DNA of 64,000 nucleotides. It comes from Gymnogyps californianus. Taxonomy: Eukaryota; Chordata; Aves; Accipitriformes; Cathartidae. The notes under the pieces are model-generated. The model ran no database searches, had not been told where the DNA came from, and worked only from the letters and a program-made list of their open reading frames with translations. Shown in pieces: positions 53,301 through 64,000 of this stretch. The translations under genes were made by a program, and so were the position numbers. Position 1 is the stretch's first letter, and each line of letters begins with the position of its first letter. Where the stretch lies: assembly GCF_018139145.2 (NCBI RefSeq), contig NC_059477.1:13627522-13691521 (forward strand), given 5' to 3'.

Positions 53301-56300
53301 CAACTGAACCAAAATTTCCAGTAGCTGAATAAAACCCTTCCTCAAATACATGTCCTCAAATATATTAACATAGCATTATAGAGACGAGCATACCTCAGCT
53401 AACAGATGTCTGACCATGTCAGCATCACTGTAGGTTTTCTGCTCCACATTGTCTGTGCCAAGAACTGAGAAGAGAAAAACATACTTACTGAAGTAGCTTA
53501 AGTACAAGAAGACTGCTGGGAAGGGAGAGAGCTAAAACTCAGAGGACGTTGTTTATATACACAAATACAGTACTTAGTTGATGCAAGTAGCAGAGGCTAT
53601 GAAAATGCATCAACTTCAGAAATATGAAACAATACTCATTTGGGAGACTGATACAATGAGATATCGAACATTTACAGCTTTCAACAATATTAGCTAAAAC
53701 TTGAGGTGCTCACACATCCTTCAAATTTAGAAAAAGGAGAAAAATCTCTTACGATCAACTTTTTGAATACAGCTAAGCTATTAAATCATCCAGGCTGCCG
53801 GGGAGAGAGGGAAGAGTGTATTGGAGCATATCCAAATATAGCTGAACAAACCTGCAGACTTTACCCTTGAAACAAAATTCCCAGTAGTGTGTGTGACAGC
53901 TATACACAGGAAGTATGGAGACCCCAGAGACTAGTCATGAAAACGTATTTATTAAGTGCCTGATCATCTTAGAAACAGTTAAAAAGAAATGCGATAACGT
54001 ATGTCCGCAATTTAGATGTAGCAGTAAGTCCTACCTTACTGATTGAGTGACTTTGAAGTTTGAACAGTTCGTAAAAAACAAGTAAGATTTGAAAAACAGG
54101 AGTGAGTCAAGAATAAACAAAGCATGAAGAATTTGCAACAACTCTGAATAAAATACAGTGCTAAAACACAAAGCACTGGTCTACTCTAGTTCTTGTCCTG
54201 AGAAATAGAAGATGCTAGTGAAGAAGAAATCTTAATTACCTTCAGTAAATTTGTGAGATCCAGCCAAGGAGGAGGAAGGAAGTTCAATAAGAGCTAGAGT
54301 GACAGAAAATGAAGGATATGGGGGGAAAAAAGAACAAAGAGGACAAAGAATTAAAATGTAAGGAAATAGGTGATTTATTTGCATGCATCCACCACCACTA
54401 AATGCATGTATACATACTTTTTACACTATTAAAACTTCCAGAACTTTTAAAGAACCATTTAAATATGATTCCCTTCAGGAGCAGAATTATACATCTCACA
54501 GGTCATGGATGTTTGTGCTTGTCCAAGTTAAACAGCAATTTGCTATTTTTGCTTTATGGAATCAGGATCATGAAAGTAAAGAAGGCAGCAATATAAATTT
54601 AACAAATATAGAAGTATCTGCTTCAACTGAAGGTCTAAGTTAACCTGTTTTGAAACTAATTCCATCATCACTGCACTGCAAAATGAGATTACTATGGATT
54701 TGGTCTAAATCTATTTCTGACTATTTTCTTGGCTCTTCTAATCTGATTCATACTCTGAATACATAGTGGTATTGGTTCTCAGGTTTTTTTCTTTGTTTGT
54801 TCTTGTTGAGGACTGCACGCTCAGTTACGAGATAGTGAAGTGTACACTAACTTTATTTACCTATGTTATATAAGCTATGTATGTCATTTACATACATAAC
54901 GTCCATAATTTACCTTTTAAAACATAACACTAAGGCTATGCTAGGAACAAAAACAAGTTGCATTTTAGTACAGAAAGAAATTTTCTTGCAGTCTTGAAAG
55001 ACAGGAGAACAGAAAGAACAATATAGAAGAAAAAGGTTTACTGAACTGCTTCTCTTAGAGCTTAACAGAAAAATAAATCAAACTAACAAATCAAATGCTT
55101 CTTATCAAGTACATCAGTAGGCATAAAAATCCAACACATGCTCTTCAAGTATTCAGGAGCTTTGAACTTACACAGTGCCATTACTAATTGTATTTCTAAG
55201 CAGGGCAAAAATAGAAACTCTTCACAAAATTTAAAGTACCTATCTATCAGTAGCATAACATGCATTTGGGAGGTCAATTTTACTGTACTGCTTGGTTGCT
55301 GATACTGGTTGCCAAAAGGGGAATTCAAACTCATCTGACTTACTCGTATTTGGAAAATTCACTGCACATACATAAGTAAGTTTCAGCCATTACAGGCAGG
55401 ATATTATAGCCAGCTCTCCTGTGGTAACTGTTCCCACCAGGTGATTTCAAGTTAAAAGTTTCTATCCAGTGCTAAGTCACCTTAATAAAGATTTACACTA
55501 ATTACAGACAAGGTTACTCAGGTAGGTAGGTTCCTAAAATCAAAAGCAAATATATTTACTCTGATAAATGAAATCACAGAACAGCCAGCTTTGAAACTTA
55601 GCTCTATATAACTTTTGTTATTTTCTCACAGTACAGGATCAAAATTATACATAGTTTGTTATAATTCTCTCTTGTGAACACGCACATGTGCGATCTCTCC
55701 TCACTCACCTTGCCAAGTGAAAGCTGCAAGCAACTCTTCATTTTGCTTAATATTCTTGTTATGTTGTGCCATGTCCCTTTAGTCACACATACGAAGTAGT
55801 TCCAAAGACAGACGTTTTGTAATTCAGGGCTTCTTATGCTACCACAGTTGAAGCAGAAAATATTCTTCCACCTCACTGAAAACACTCCCAGTGGGAACTC
55901 AACTGGTCATTGGATAAACCTTCTAATAGGCAGCAGCAGCCATAAAAAGAGGAGGAGCTCAAGTGCAATAACTGTTGTGTTGTTTTGGTTGGTTTTTTTT
56001 TTTTCCTTGGATGTCAACTACAAATTTACTCAAACCATGAGTTTAGCATTCTCTTTAGGAAAAAGTTATAAAAATGTTTCCATACATATATAGGGAGGGG
56101 GAGATATACACATAAAACCCCCAAGTTACGCTTCAAGTGTATGATTGTCACATTTATTCCCAATTCCAGTCAACAGAAAGAAAGATACAAATTTCACCTA
56201 ACAGGCTATTCAGCAATGATTATACCTAGATTTTGACTTATATCTGTATTTGTCTAGGACCTTCCCAGTATCTCCCTCTAAGTTACTAGGCTCAAAAAAT

Positions 56301-59201
56301 CTAATATGATGACTACTACATTCAATCTCTTCGGACAATTTCTAGGAGAAACATAAACTGTATTTATCTTGAGTTTGTATGACTCAGCAGTTACAACAGT
56401 GTTCTTAAATGACAGAATTAGTTTAGTATGTTATGCCTAACAGTTATCTTTTAACTTAATGTCAATCATTGTTACAGCTCACTTTTGAGAGCATCAAGAA
56501 AACATCTATGGCAACTGTTCAAAAAACTCTCACAAGCAGTTTACTATTTTCACAGGACACTTTATATAGTTAAAAAAACTTCTCACTGGGTGAAAGAGGA
56601 AGACACCACTTTCTGTAGTACCTTGACAGTCAAATAACACGTGCCTGCCTTCATTAAAACATTGTTGATAAAACCCCTCCCTCTCACTGCAGTTTGGAAA
56701 TGCAGGCTCACACTGACTGAAGGTCCTTCTCTCAGAGCTCTGTGCTTCGACACGCTGGAACTGCAGGTGTTGACCGGAGAGCTTCAGCAGAGCCACATTT
56801 CACGTAAAGTTCCCTCCAGCACTGACAGACTCCCATCCCACCTCTTTTTATTAAAACTTAGAGGCAAGTACACACCCCACTGACTACACAACTGCTTCCA
56901 GTGAACTACAAAAGTGTTCACTCACCTGAAAAATCATTTACGCTTGCAATATTATTATCAGAAACAGACCGAGCAATAAACATTTAAGTGGCTTTCCAAA
57001 TACTTCCCACAGTTGAAAAGGGTTCCAAGCCTGCAAGTTCAACTGATAACAAGATTGCTTTAAATTGTCGACTACTGCATTCTTAGGAGGTAATATTTTA
57101 CTTTTATTTAGTCATTTGCTATACACCCTGGCTAGAGGCTTAACGCACAAACAATAACAAAAAAACCCTTTCAAAGGCGGCGTGTACAAAGAAGAGGTAA
57201 TCATTACACATTGTATATAAACATCAAGGTTGTATATAAACACCAAGTTCACTCTCCCAAGTGGTTTGCTCCAATAGTTACAGTACATGGAGGAAACAGG
57301 ACTTCCCATTTCTCTAAAGTGATTACAATGCATTCTCCTCTTTTCACATGAAAACACTTGAAACTACAGGCAAGTAAGTGTTCAGTTCTTTTGGCAGCCT
57401 TCTATACATTTGATTTTTAATATATTAAAGGTTTCTTCATGTGATTGGAAGCTGTCCATTTTCTTCCTTATGATCTGCTAGGTTTAAGGATAAGTTACTT
57501 AGTATTTTCAAAACTGAAAGGCAGTGATCAACACTGATCTAGTACCCACCTATCTGGCGTTCACACCGTTTCCATCTCCAGAAGAAACCATTAACAGCAA
57601 TTCAAAAACAACATTGACACAAAACATCAGGGCAAACGTCACCAAAAGAACCACAGCATCATTAACATTCCTGAAAACAGAGCCGCTGCATACTCCATAC
57701 CTCTTGTACTACATCTAATCTAGCGCAATTCTAGGTTCCTGCCTCTTTTCACTATCACATGTTCCCACTCTTATTCCTATGTGATATCTAATGATCAGGC
57801 ACTCATGGGATGTGCTAGGTCAGCCCTTAGAACTGCAGTACTGAACTACAAGCACTTCCCCTGAACTCAGCTTTTTCTTCCACCTGTCCAAAGTTTTCCA
57901 GATTTGAACACCTTATAATATTAATAATATTAATTTTATATTTACAGTTTTCTCTTCAATAAATGGAGGGGGGGAAGCCTAGGCCCAGATATACTCACTC
58001 ATGTAACGGAAGGGCTCCTCATCATGAACTGGAGAAGTCATTTCAGGAAGATGGCCATGGCAGGCAGGGGACTGAATCCAGTCTTGATTTTCATACAGAT
58101 ACAAAGAGTCCACTCGTAACTTGTAATCTGGCAACTGCTCTTCTAGCATGCTCACCAACTCTACCTCAGGAAGGTCCTCACTGGAGCAGACATCTGAAAG
58201 TGAGTAAATGCCAGTAATAGTACATTACTATTAAATACAACATATATTTAATATTGCTACAGTAGTATACATTCTATATACTATAAAATACTTTATAAAT
58301 CTTCAGTAGATTTGAAAAGAATTATTCTGTACTGGACAAACTACCAGAACACTTAATGAATCAACACTTGATTTACATTATAATATTTGTAAGTTTCTCA
58401 TCCCCAACTGTCTCCACAACTTCCTCGAAAGCTGATCTAGCCGTGATTCCCTCCAACTTCTTGAATATGATGTATGTAATAAGTTTCAATTTCTATCTTT
58501 TCCTCTTCATTGAACTAAAGCACAGACCTACATTTTACCAGCTATTGATTTTGTAAGGTTTCATTGGCTTTAGCATAGTTATGCTTCCCTTTTCTGAAGG
58601 AAATTCACATTTTTCTTGTTCTTCTGTTTATCCTTTTGTTTGGTAATGAACATAGATGTAAATAATCTTAAAGTAACTACAAAAATCAACTGAATACTGC
58701 CTTGAAATCAGGGAACAAATATAAAATTCCATTATCATCCATAAGGAATCATGCTCTGAGAAACACGATACTCAAAATCCTGGAAAGGAAGTTTAGTTCT
58801 TTCTGTATCGCCCCCCCCCCCCCCAATCTCTTCACAAGTATTGCCAAAAAAAGAAATATTAATTCTAAGTTGCTAAAATCCTGCATATCAAAGGTATACG
58901 ATGATTATCTTTCCAACATTTCCACTAAAGATGAAGACTATCTTCAATATCTTTCAATGGAAAAATTGACACTGAGAATTTTACAAACAACATTTTACAG
59001 TGGAAGCTGATTTTAGAAGCTAGTTAAGAGGACTCACCGTTTTTGTTCATTTCAATATCAGATAAGCAATACGAAGAATGTGAAACTTAAGGTCGTCTTC
59101 AGGTTGGTGTTCTGTAACATGTTAGCTACATTCAGGATTTTTAACAGTTAATTCTTCAACTTACCAGAGACGCTCTCCAAGCTCCTGTGATCAAAATTCA
59201 T
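41616..59201 (-). CDS. TRAK2: TRAK2, trafficking kinesin-binding protein 2 (mitochondrial transport adaptor)
   Basis: Adaptor joining Miro GTPases on mitochondria to kinesin-1 and dynein/dynactin. Coding exons in reading order: 59201-59165, 58193-57999, 53464-53394, 52735-52619, 51377-51168, 49330-49252, 47475-47345, 47095-47021, 46368-46231, 45278-45199, 44478-44275, 44138-43840, 43500-43222, 43000-42901 and 42294-41616. They join in phase to 897 aa (human about 914). The N-terminal half is the HAP1_N coiled coil, opening with DLPEVELVSMLEEQLP. LAARIGQALL at about 108-117 fits the dynein CC1 box, and LAAEI at 354-358 fits the Spindly-type motif. The Milton-type middle region holds RLSLRRQNYLSEKQFFEEEW. 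The Ser/Pro-rich tail contains STPPNSPSRSPCPSPP and ends ILKED. The start ATG has a weak context (C at -3) but its exon matches human TRAK2 (NHRxxES). Closest alternative is TRAK1, excluded by the C-terminal half. Confidence 0.96.
47254..47322. repeat. (AC)17 followed by (CGCA)n microsatellite
   Basis: Seventeen AC units at 47254-47287, then a CGCA-type repeat to about 47322. It fills over a quarter of the 249-base TRAK2 intron 47344-47096. In the TRAK2 transcript it reads as UGCG repeats then UG repeats, starting about 22 bases after the 5' splice site. Confidence 0.95.
52171..52190. repeat. poly-T run, about 20 bases
   Basis: T homopolymer in a TRAK2 intron; reads as poly-A in the transcript. 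No element body is recognised beside it. Confidence 0.8.
54240..54293 (-). other. TRAK2: candidate 54-nt cassette exon of TRAK2
   Basis: On the - strand an acceptor (tcactctag) at 54295-54294 and a donor (gaag, then gtaatt) bound exactly 54 bases. The flanking TRAK2 exons join with one base left over (57999 to 53464). Inserting this piece keeps that phase, has no stop, and would add 18 residues (core ELPSSSLAGSHKF) just before LGTDNVEQ. Human TRAK2 as I recall it has no such insert. It is a prediction from splice sites and frame. Confidence 0.4.
58811..58824. repeat. poly-C run, 14 bases
   Basis: C homopolymer in the first TRAK2 coding intron; poly-G in the transcript. Confidence 0.9.
59038..59050 (-). 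other. TRAK2: candidate alternative first coding exon end of TRAK2
   Basis: On the - strand ATG AAC AAA AAC G is followed by a strong donor (gtgagtcc). It ends in the same phase as the main first exon, so it can join at 58193 to give MNKNDVCSSED. No upstream acceptor or promoter was pinned down. It would replace the 12 residues encoded at 59201-59165. Confidence 0.3.
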
Positions 59202-60924
59202 GAGTCCTTTCTTCACAGTTCACTTCTTTGGAAATAGCATTCTGTAGTCAGATTGTGCACCATCTCTTTATTGCTTTGGTAGAAAGATGGCTTTGGTTTA
59301 GAGACAGAGTAAGTGAGAGCCATCAAGCCACCGAGACACTAACAAATCTGGCATCAACTCACTTCTGTAGACTGGTTCATACTCCAGATCTATTGCCATC
59401 TTAGGACATGCTTATTTCATCTGAGCTACTACTGATCAGTACAAGTATCTATAGGATATTTCATGTAAGCTTCACAAGCTTCTCAGCTCAGCCATCATCT
59501 AGAAATAAAACAGAGAATGCCAAAGTTTAAGAGATGTCACTCTTTCCAACGAGACAGGTAAATTAATGTGACTTAGTCTCTTTCAGTCTGAATTTCCTCC
59601 CAGTACTATCACTTAACTGAAGAAAAAAAATAAATAAACATTTTAATCCCAGTTTACACATCACATGTAAAATATAGCATTAAAAATGTCTTTTCCCTGA
59701 AGATATAACATCTCACTTGCAGCATCAACTTTGTCAATTACCTATTTGTCTATACCATTCCTTTCCATATAATATTTAGTGTATGACACTTTCATTCACT
59801 GAAATGAGGCATTTCCCTTTTACTCTAAAGGACAGCAGCTCCAACTAAACAGAAATTGTCTTCAGGCTACTACATTTATTTAAAGCGATGGATTCTGAAG
59901 GCAGGATTTCAAACCCATCATTCTTAGCATTTTGGTTGTTAAAAAAAACTTTTATAGGACTGTTTGCTTTAATCTCTTCCCCTTTAGACTCATTTAAACC
60001 AGAAATGAAACTACCATGACTAATTGAGATAACCTATCAGAACAGTTTAATAAAGTAAAAATTCTGCTGTTCCCTTGCCAAGACTGATCAATCATCTTCC
60101 ATGTAAAACACAAAAGTAGTCCTAGATGACAGAAAAATATAAAATGAAAGAGAACAAAAGTCCTCCTACATTCAGTAAACACAAAATTCTCTTGAAATCT
60201 TACATTAATTTCAAATTTGCTCTTAACAGTTTCCCTAAGATCCCCCATCACCAAACAATCACAGGTTTACCTCGCTGTCTGTAGCAACCTCTCATTTGAC
60301 AAAATCAAAATGGACAGTGCAGGAGCTTTTTAAAGAAAGCCTAGAGCCTGCCAGTTCATCTGCTTGTAGACTTTGGCAGGAGATCAAAAAAGAACTTTCC
60401 TCCATTAAGGTCAGTTCATACTTGTGAGCAGTATCTTCTTGCTTTGTCGTTTATTTCTTTATACATGTCCTTTATTTACCAGTTTTAATTATTTTCCATT
60501 AGACACTTATTAAAAACAGTAAGACGGAGATTTCAGAAACATTTGCTATCTGAATGTATACCTGCTTCTAACACTAGTTTGTGATTTTATTCAAGAGGCT
60601 GTTTTTTAAATGGATTGCTGAAAAGCATTAATTACACCCACCCGCCCACCCCAAAACAACTCAATACAGCAGAAGACGACACTTAAGAAGACTGCTGTAG
60701 ATCCACACAGCCAAGATTTTATCTTGTAATAAAAAGAGTCACTGTAGAGTGAGACAAGATTCAGCAGTATAGGCCAGTTTCTTCACAACTCTGAATCTTT
60801 TTCCTTTGAGTTTTAATAATGTAAAAATGAAAGCTACTTCCTCTCAAGGTTGGATTTAATCTCTCTTCTAAGTAGTGCAAAGCAGAAACACTATTTGTTG
60901 CGGGTCAATCTCAGTTCAGCCAAA

Positions 60925-60967
<43 letters not shown>

Positions 60968-62990
60968 GAAAAACAAAAAAATCATTTGGCTCAAAGTTTT
61001 CTAGAGCATCAGGCCAACATCAAGCTATTGAATTGAAAGGGCAACCTCATTTGTGAAACCTTTGAGAAGTTTGCTAGATAAGCAAACACCATAAAAGTTA
61101 ATGCTCACATTTCCAATGCTTCTCATAGCTTTCTTTTAGTGTGCCATTGGGCAACTTCTCTGGAACTGGAAATTCAACCAGCTAGCGCACTGTGCAGTAC
61201 CACCCTGAAAGTGATTCCATGACCCTCTCATTCTGCAGCTATAAAATTATTTCCTAAGTTCAGATTCCTTCTGCAAGTTACAACTATAATTAAATACATT
61301 TGGATAAAACCCATAAAATTTACAACATGGCTTTAAAATACATGACCGTGCTATAAAAAGATGGTCTAGAAATTAAAACTGTTAAATCATGCAGAAAGAC
61401 ATGTCCAAAACAGAAGCCAGAAAACTTTCTCAGGTCTTGTTTTTAATCTTTATATATAAAGATTATTTCCACTGTCAATTTACTATATTAATTCCACACA
61501 GATGTACTTCTTACCAGTTTTGTCCCCCTACTCCCTCATATGCCAACTTCCCATTGATGTCTGAGTCTTTTACAAATAGGTTAACTGAACACGGAAAAAC
61601 CAAGGAGAATTCAAATACTAGAGAATGGCCTATATGCAGGAGTGGTGCTCTCAGGAGGCTTTCTTCAAGGAAGGCTCAAGAGAAACGGAAATATCAGACA
61701 ACATTTTCTATACATACATACATGTCTGAATCAATCTGTGTATTTCTGTGCTCTCTAAATTAAATTTTACTCCATGATGTGTGTTTCACATTTCAACTAT
61801 CATGCAGCTTGAAACAATAAGCTAAAAACAGAGTACCTATAGCACACTTAAGAAAAAGACATCTTGTAGAAGTGAGAACTAGTCCTAGGCCTTTTGATTC
61901 TGCCCCACAGAATCCAAGTTGCTCTGAGGTTTGCTAGATCATCTGTGCATGGGAAATGGAAAAGAAACTCAAAAAGAAAGGCAATGCCAGAGCCCATTCA
62001 TACCAAGAAGTATTTTTAAAAGCGTGGAGGGCTATCACTTATGACCCAAGCAACAGTCTTATTGTTCACCAATGTTATAACAAGACCTGACAAAACTCCC
62101 AGTGAAAACTGTACAAAAATTAAAGCATAACCAATAAAAAACCAAGAAGGGCTGGAAAAAGACGTTAAAAGCATTACGAGAAATACACATCAATTGTCTA
62201 CTAAATGGTAAGATGTCATAGGGCATAGGTTAAAAAAAGAAAAACTAAAAGAATAGGAACCACATATTCCATTAAAACACTGATATTTCAACGCATGATT
62301 TGATCTTAGTAGCAAAGAGACAAAAATGAGTTCTCCTGACCACATGACAGGAGATTTTATTAATTTTTCCTTCAATGAGTCAGAAGTTCTCAGTCAAGAT
62401 TAACTTGCAAAAGCAATATTGCGTAAAGCCTTAGAAAAGTTGAAACAGCTATAAAATACTAAAAATTATTGTCTTCTCTTTGTAACTACTGCTTTGAACA
62501 ACTCAAGACAGATGCAAAAAGACAGTTGTGCCACCTTACTTCAGAATGTAATTCTGAAGACATTCTACCACTAGAGAACTCTAATTCAAATTTGAATTAT
62601 CAGAAAGGTGAGATGACTTGCTTTTACAACTGGAAACCGTAGACATATGTATGCGTTAATTTCTTTGTGCATAAAAAGTTAAAAACATATCCAAAAATAT
62701 CGGCATCTATTTTGACAACATCCAAACTCAAACATAAATATCCTGTTATTCCTGCTGTTTTCCATTTGTTGAGAGCAGTTGACTCCTCACAAGCACTTGG
62801 AAAGACTAAACTAGATCTGCTCCTCTGTACAATTACAGGATGAAAGATGTCAGGCCACAATTAACACAAACAAAATTTCAACTACAAAGAGGATTCTAAC
62901 TTGATTAAGAAAGAAGGCAACATCCGTTTTCCAAAAGGAAGCCAACTGAATGAGTCAATTATTCTGGGATGCCAAATTTTACTGCTATGT
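59202..62990. other. TRAK2 5' non-coding region
   Basis: This part holds the 5'UTR and presumably upstream introns of TRAK2. No CpG island is visible, so the main TRAK2 promoter is probably to the right of the window. I recognise no exon with certainty. The poly-G tract at 60925-60966 is the only striking element. Confidence 0.45.
60925..60966. repeat. poly-G run, 42 bases
   Basis: Uninterrupted G homopolymer, the longest in the window. It is C-rich in the sense of the TRAK2 transcript. It can form G-quadruplex on one strand and i-motif on the other, and its true length is uncertain. Confidence 0.9.
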
Positions 62991-63597
62991 TGTCCTGGTT
63001 TCGGCTGGGACAGAGTTAACTCTCTTCTTAGTAGCAGGTATAGGGCTGTGTTTTGGATTTAGTGTGAGAATACTGTTGATAACATGCTGATGTTTTAGTT
63101 GTTGCTAAGTAGCGCTTATCTTAAGCCAAGGACTTTTCAGTTTCCCATGCTCTGCCAGCAAGCAGGTGTGCAAGAAGCTGGGGGGGAGCACAGCTGGGGC
63201 AGCTGACCTGAACTAGCCAAAGGGGTATTCCATACCATGGAACGTCACGCCCAGTACATAAACAGGGGGGAGTTGGCCGGGAGGGGCGGATCGCGGCTCT
63301 GGCACCAGTCAGCAGGTGGTGAGCAATTGCATTGTGCATCACTGTTTCCTCCCCCCCCCCCCCGCTTTTTGTTATATTCCTTTTCATTACTATTATTAGT
63401 ATTATTATATTTCATTATTATTATTATTGTTAATTTTATATTTTACTTTAGTTATTAAACTGTTCTTATCTCAACCCATGAGTTCTGCCTTCTTTCCCGA
63501 TTCTCCTCCCCATCCCACCGGGAGCAGGGGGAGGGGGACAGGGAGTGAGGGAGCGGCTGTGTGGTGCTTGGCTGCTGACTGGAGTTAAACCACAACA
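62991..63597 (+). mobile_element. solo LTR, ERVL-like, with 5-bp target duplication
   Basis: 607 bp bounded by TGTCC...CAACA. The flanks are TATGT on both sides (62986-62990 and 63598-63602), a perfect 5-bp target-site duplication as made by class III (ERVL) elements. It starts tgtcctggtttcggctggga, holds a TATA-like acataaa near 63257, an ATT-rich stretch and an ATTAAA signal near 63456, then a GC-rich tail. There is no internal coding sequence. It lies antisense to TRAK2. Family recognised from memory as one widespread in birds; no exact name assigned. Confidence 0.9.
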
Positions 63598-64000
63598 TAT
63601 GTAAATATGCAATTAAGAAAAAAAAAAGTATCAAGTCATTAACACAGTACTTTTTTCATTAATAAAACTGGAATGGTGTCAAGCCAGCTAATAACAATAA
63701 ACATATTTTGCATTTCAAGGTTAGTGAAATAGTTCTATTCTTATAGCAAACATGACCATGCTGAATTGCTGCCAAAACATTCCTGGGACTAGTGGTTAGA
63801 GGCAGAGGCCAAATCCTTCAACACTATATAGTATGAGATGAAGGACAAAGGACTATATACTGAAAAAAAAACCCAAAAAACCCCTATGTGAACGTGAACT
63901 TTGTCTATCACAATTAACACTCTCTGTGTGCCTAACACCTGTTATTTTCAGCCATTACTATCCCTACAGAAACCTACTTAGTGCTTGTGTTTCTCTCATG
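63598..64000. other. right end of window, no feature recognised
   Basis: AT-rich sequence after the LTR, with the right copy of the target duplication at its start. Nothing else recognisable. Confidence 0.5.

Noticed and set aside
60850..61056. Open frame with a poly-Gly stretch
   Set aside because: Product of the poly-G run.
1..64000. Search for bacterial defence systems, CRISPR arrays, phage or plasmid modules
   Set aside because: The window is vertebrate nuclear DNA with spliced genes; none of these is present.

Overview
This is a vertebrate nuclear window, almost certainly from a bird. It has spliced genes with consensus GT-AG junctions, a three-member initiator-caspase cluster that includes the caspase-18 paralogue missing from placental mammals, a CR1 LINE remnant, and two solo LTRs of an ERVL-like family common in bird genomes. 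I see no prokaryotic, viral-coding, CRISPR or plasmid content. The window is the bird counterpart of the human 2q33 CFLAR-CASP10-CASP8-TRAK2 region. CFLAR would lie left of position 1 and is not seen here.

Layout. (1) CASP10, + strand, CDS 1371-9749 in 8 coding exons. (2) A caspase-18-like gene, + strand, CDS 15786-22390 in 7 coding exons. (3) CASP8, + strand, CDS 27421-32972 in 8 coding exons, starting inside a CpG island. All three have tandem death-effector domains (DEDs), a catalytic His in an SHG motif and the QACQG active-site pentapeptide, with conserved intron phases, so they are tandem duplicates and all look intact. (4) A 4.8 kb gap with an antisense solo LTR and no coding sequence; human has FLACC1 at this position. 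(5) TRAK2, - strand, CDS 59201-41616 in 15 coding exons, tail-to-tail with CASP8, with a 3'UTR of about 3.4 kb. (6) The 5' non-coding part of TRAK2, with a 42-base poly-G and a second, sense-oriented solo LTR at 62991-63597.

Function. The caspases are apical proteases of the death-receptor pathway. Their DEDs join the FADD/CFLAR filament and their p20/p10 protease domains mature by Asp cleavage. TRAK2 is unrelated: it is the adaptor linking Miro on mitochondria to kinesin-1 and dynein.

The main observation is that the DED1 exon of the caspase-18-like gene is about 93% identical to the CASP8 DED1 exon over 254 bp. Its first 57 bp, its introns and its other exons are strongly diverged. This points to a gene-conversion patch, probably CASP8 to CASP18. 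Inside it 11 of 13 codon differences change the amino acid, which suggests diversifying selection after homogenisation. Other leads are a Trp-to-Val change in the predicted S4 pocket of caspase-18, a start-stop uORF one base before its ATG, a frame-preserving 54-nt candidate cassette exon in TRAK2, and a long UG repeat just downstream of a TRAK2 5' splice site.
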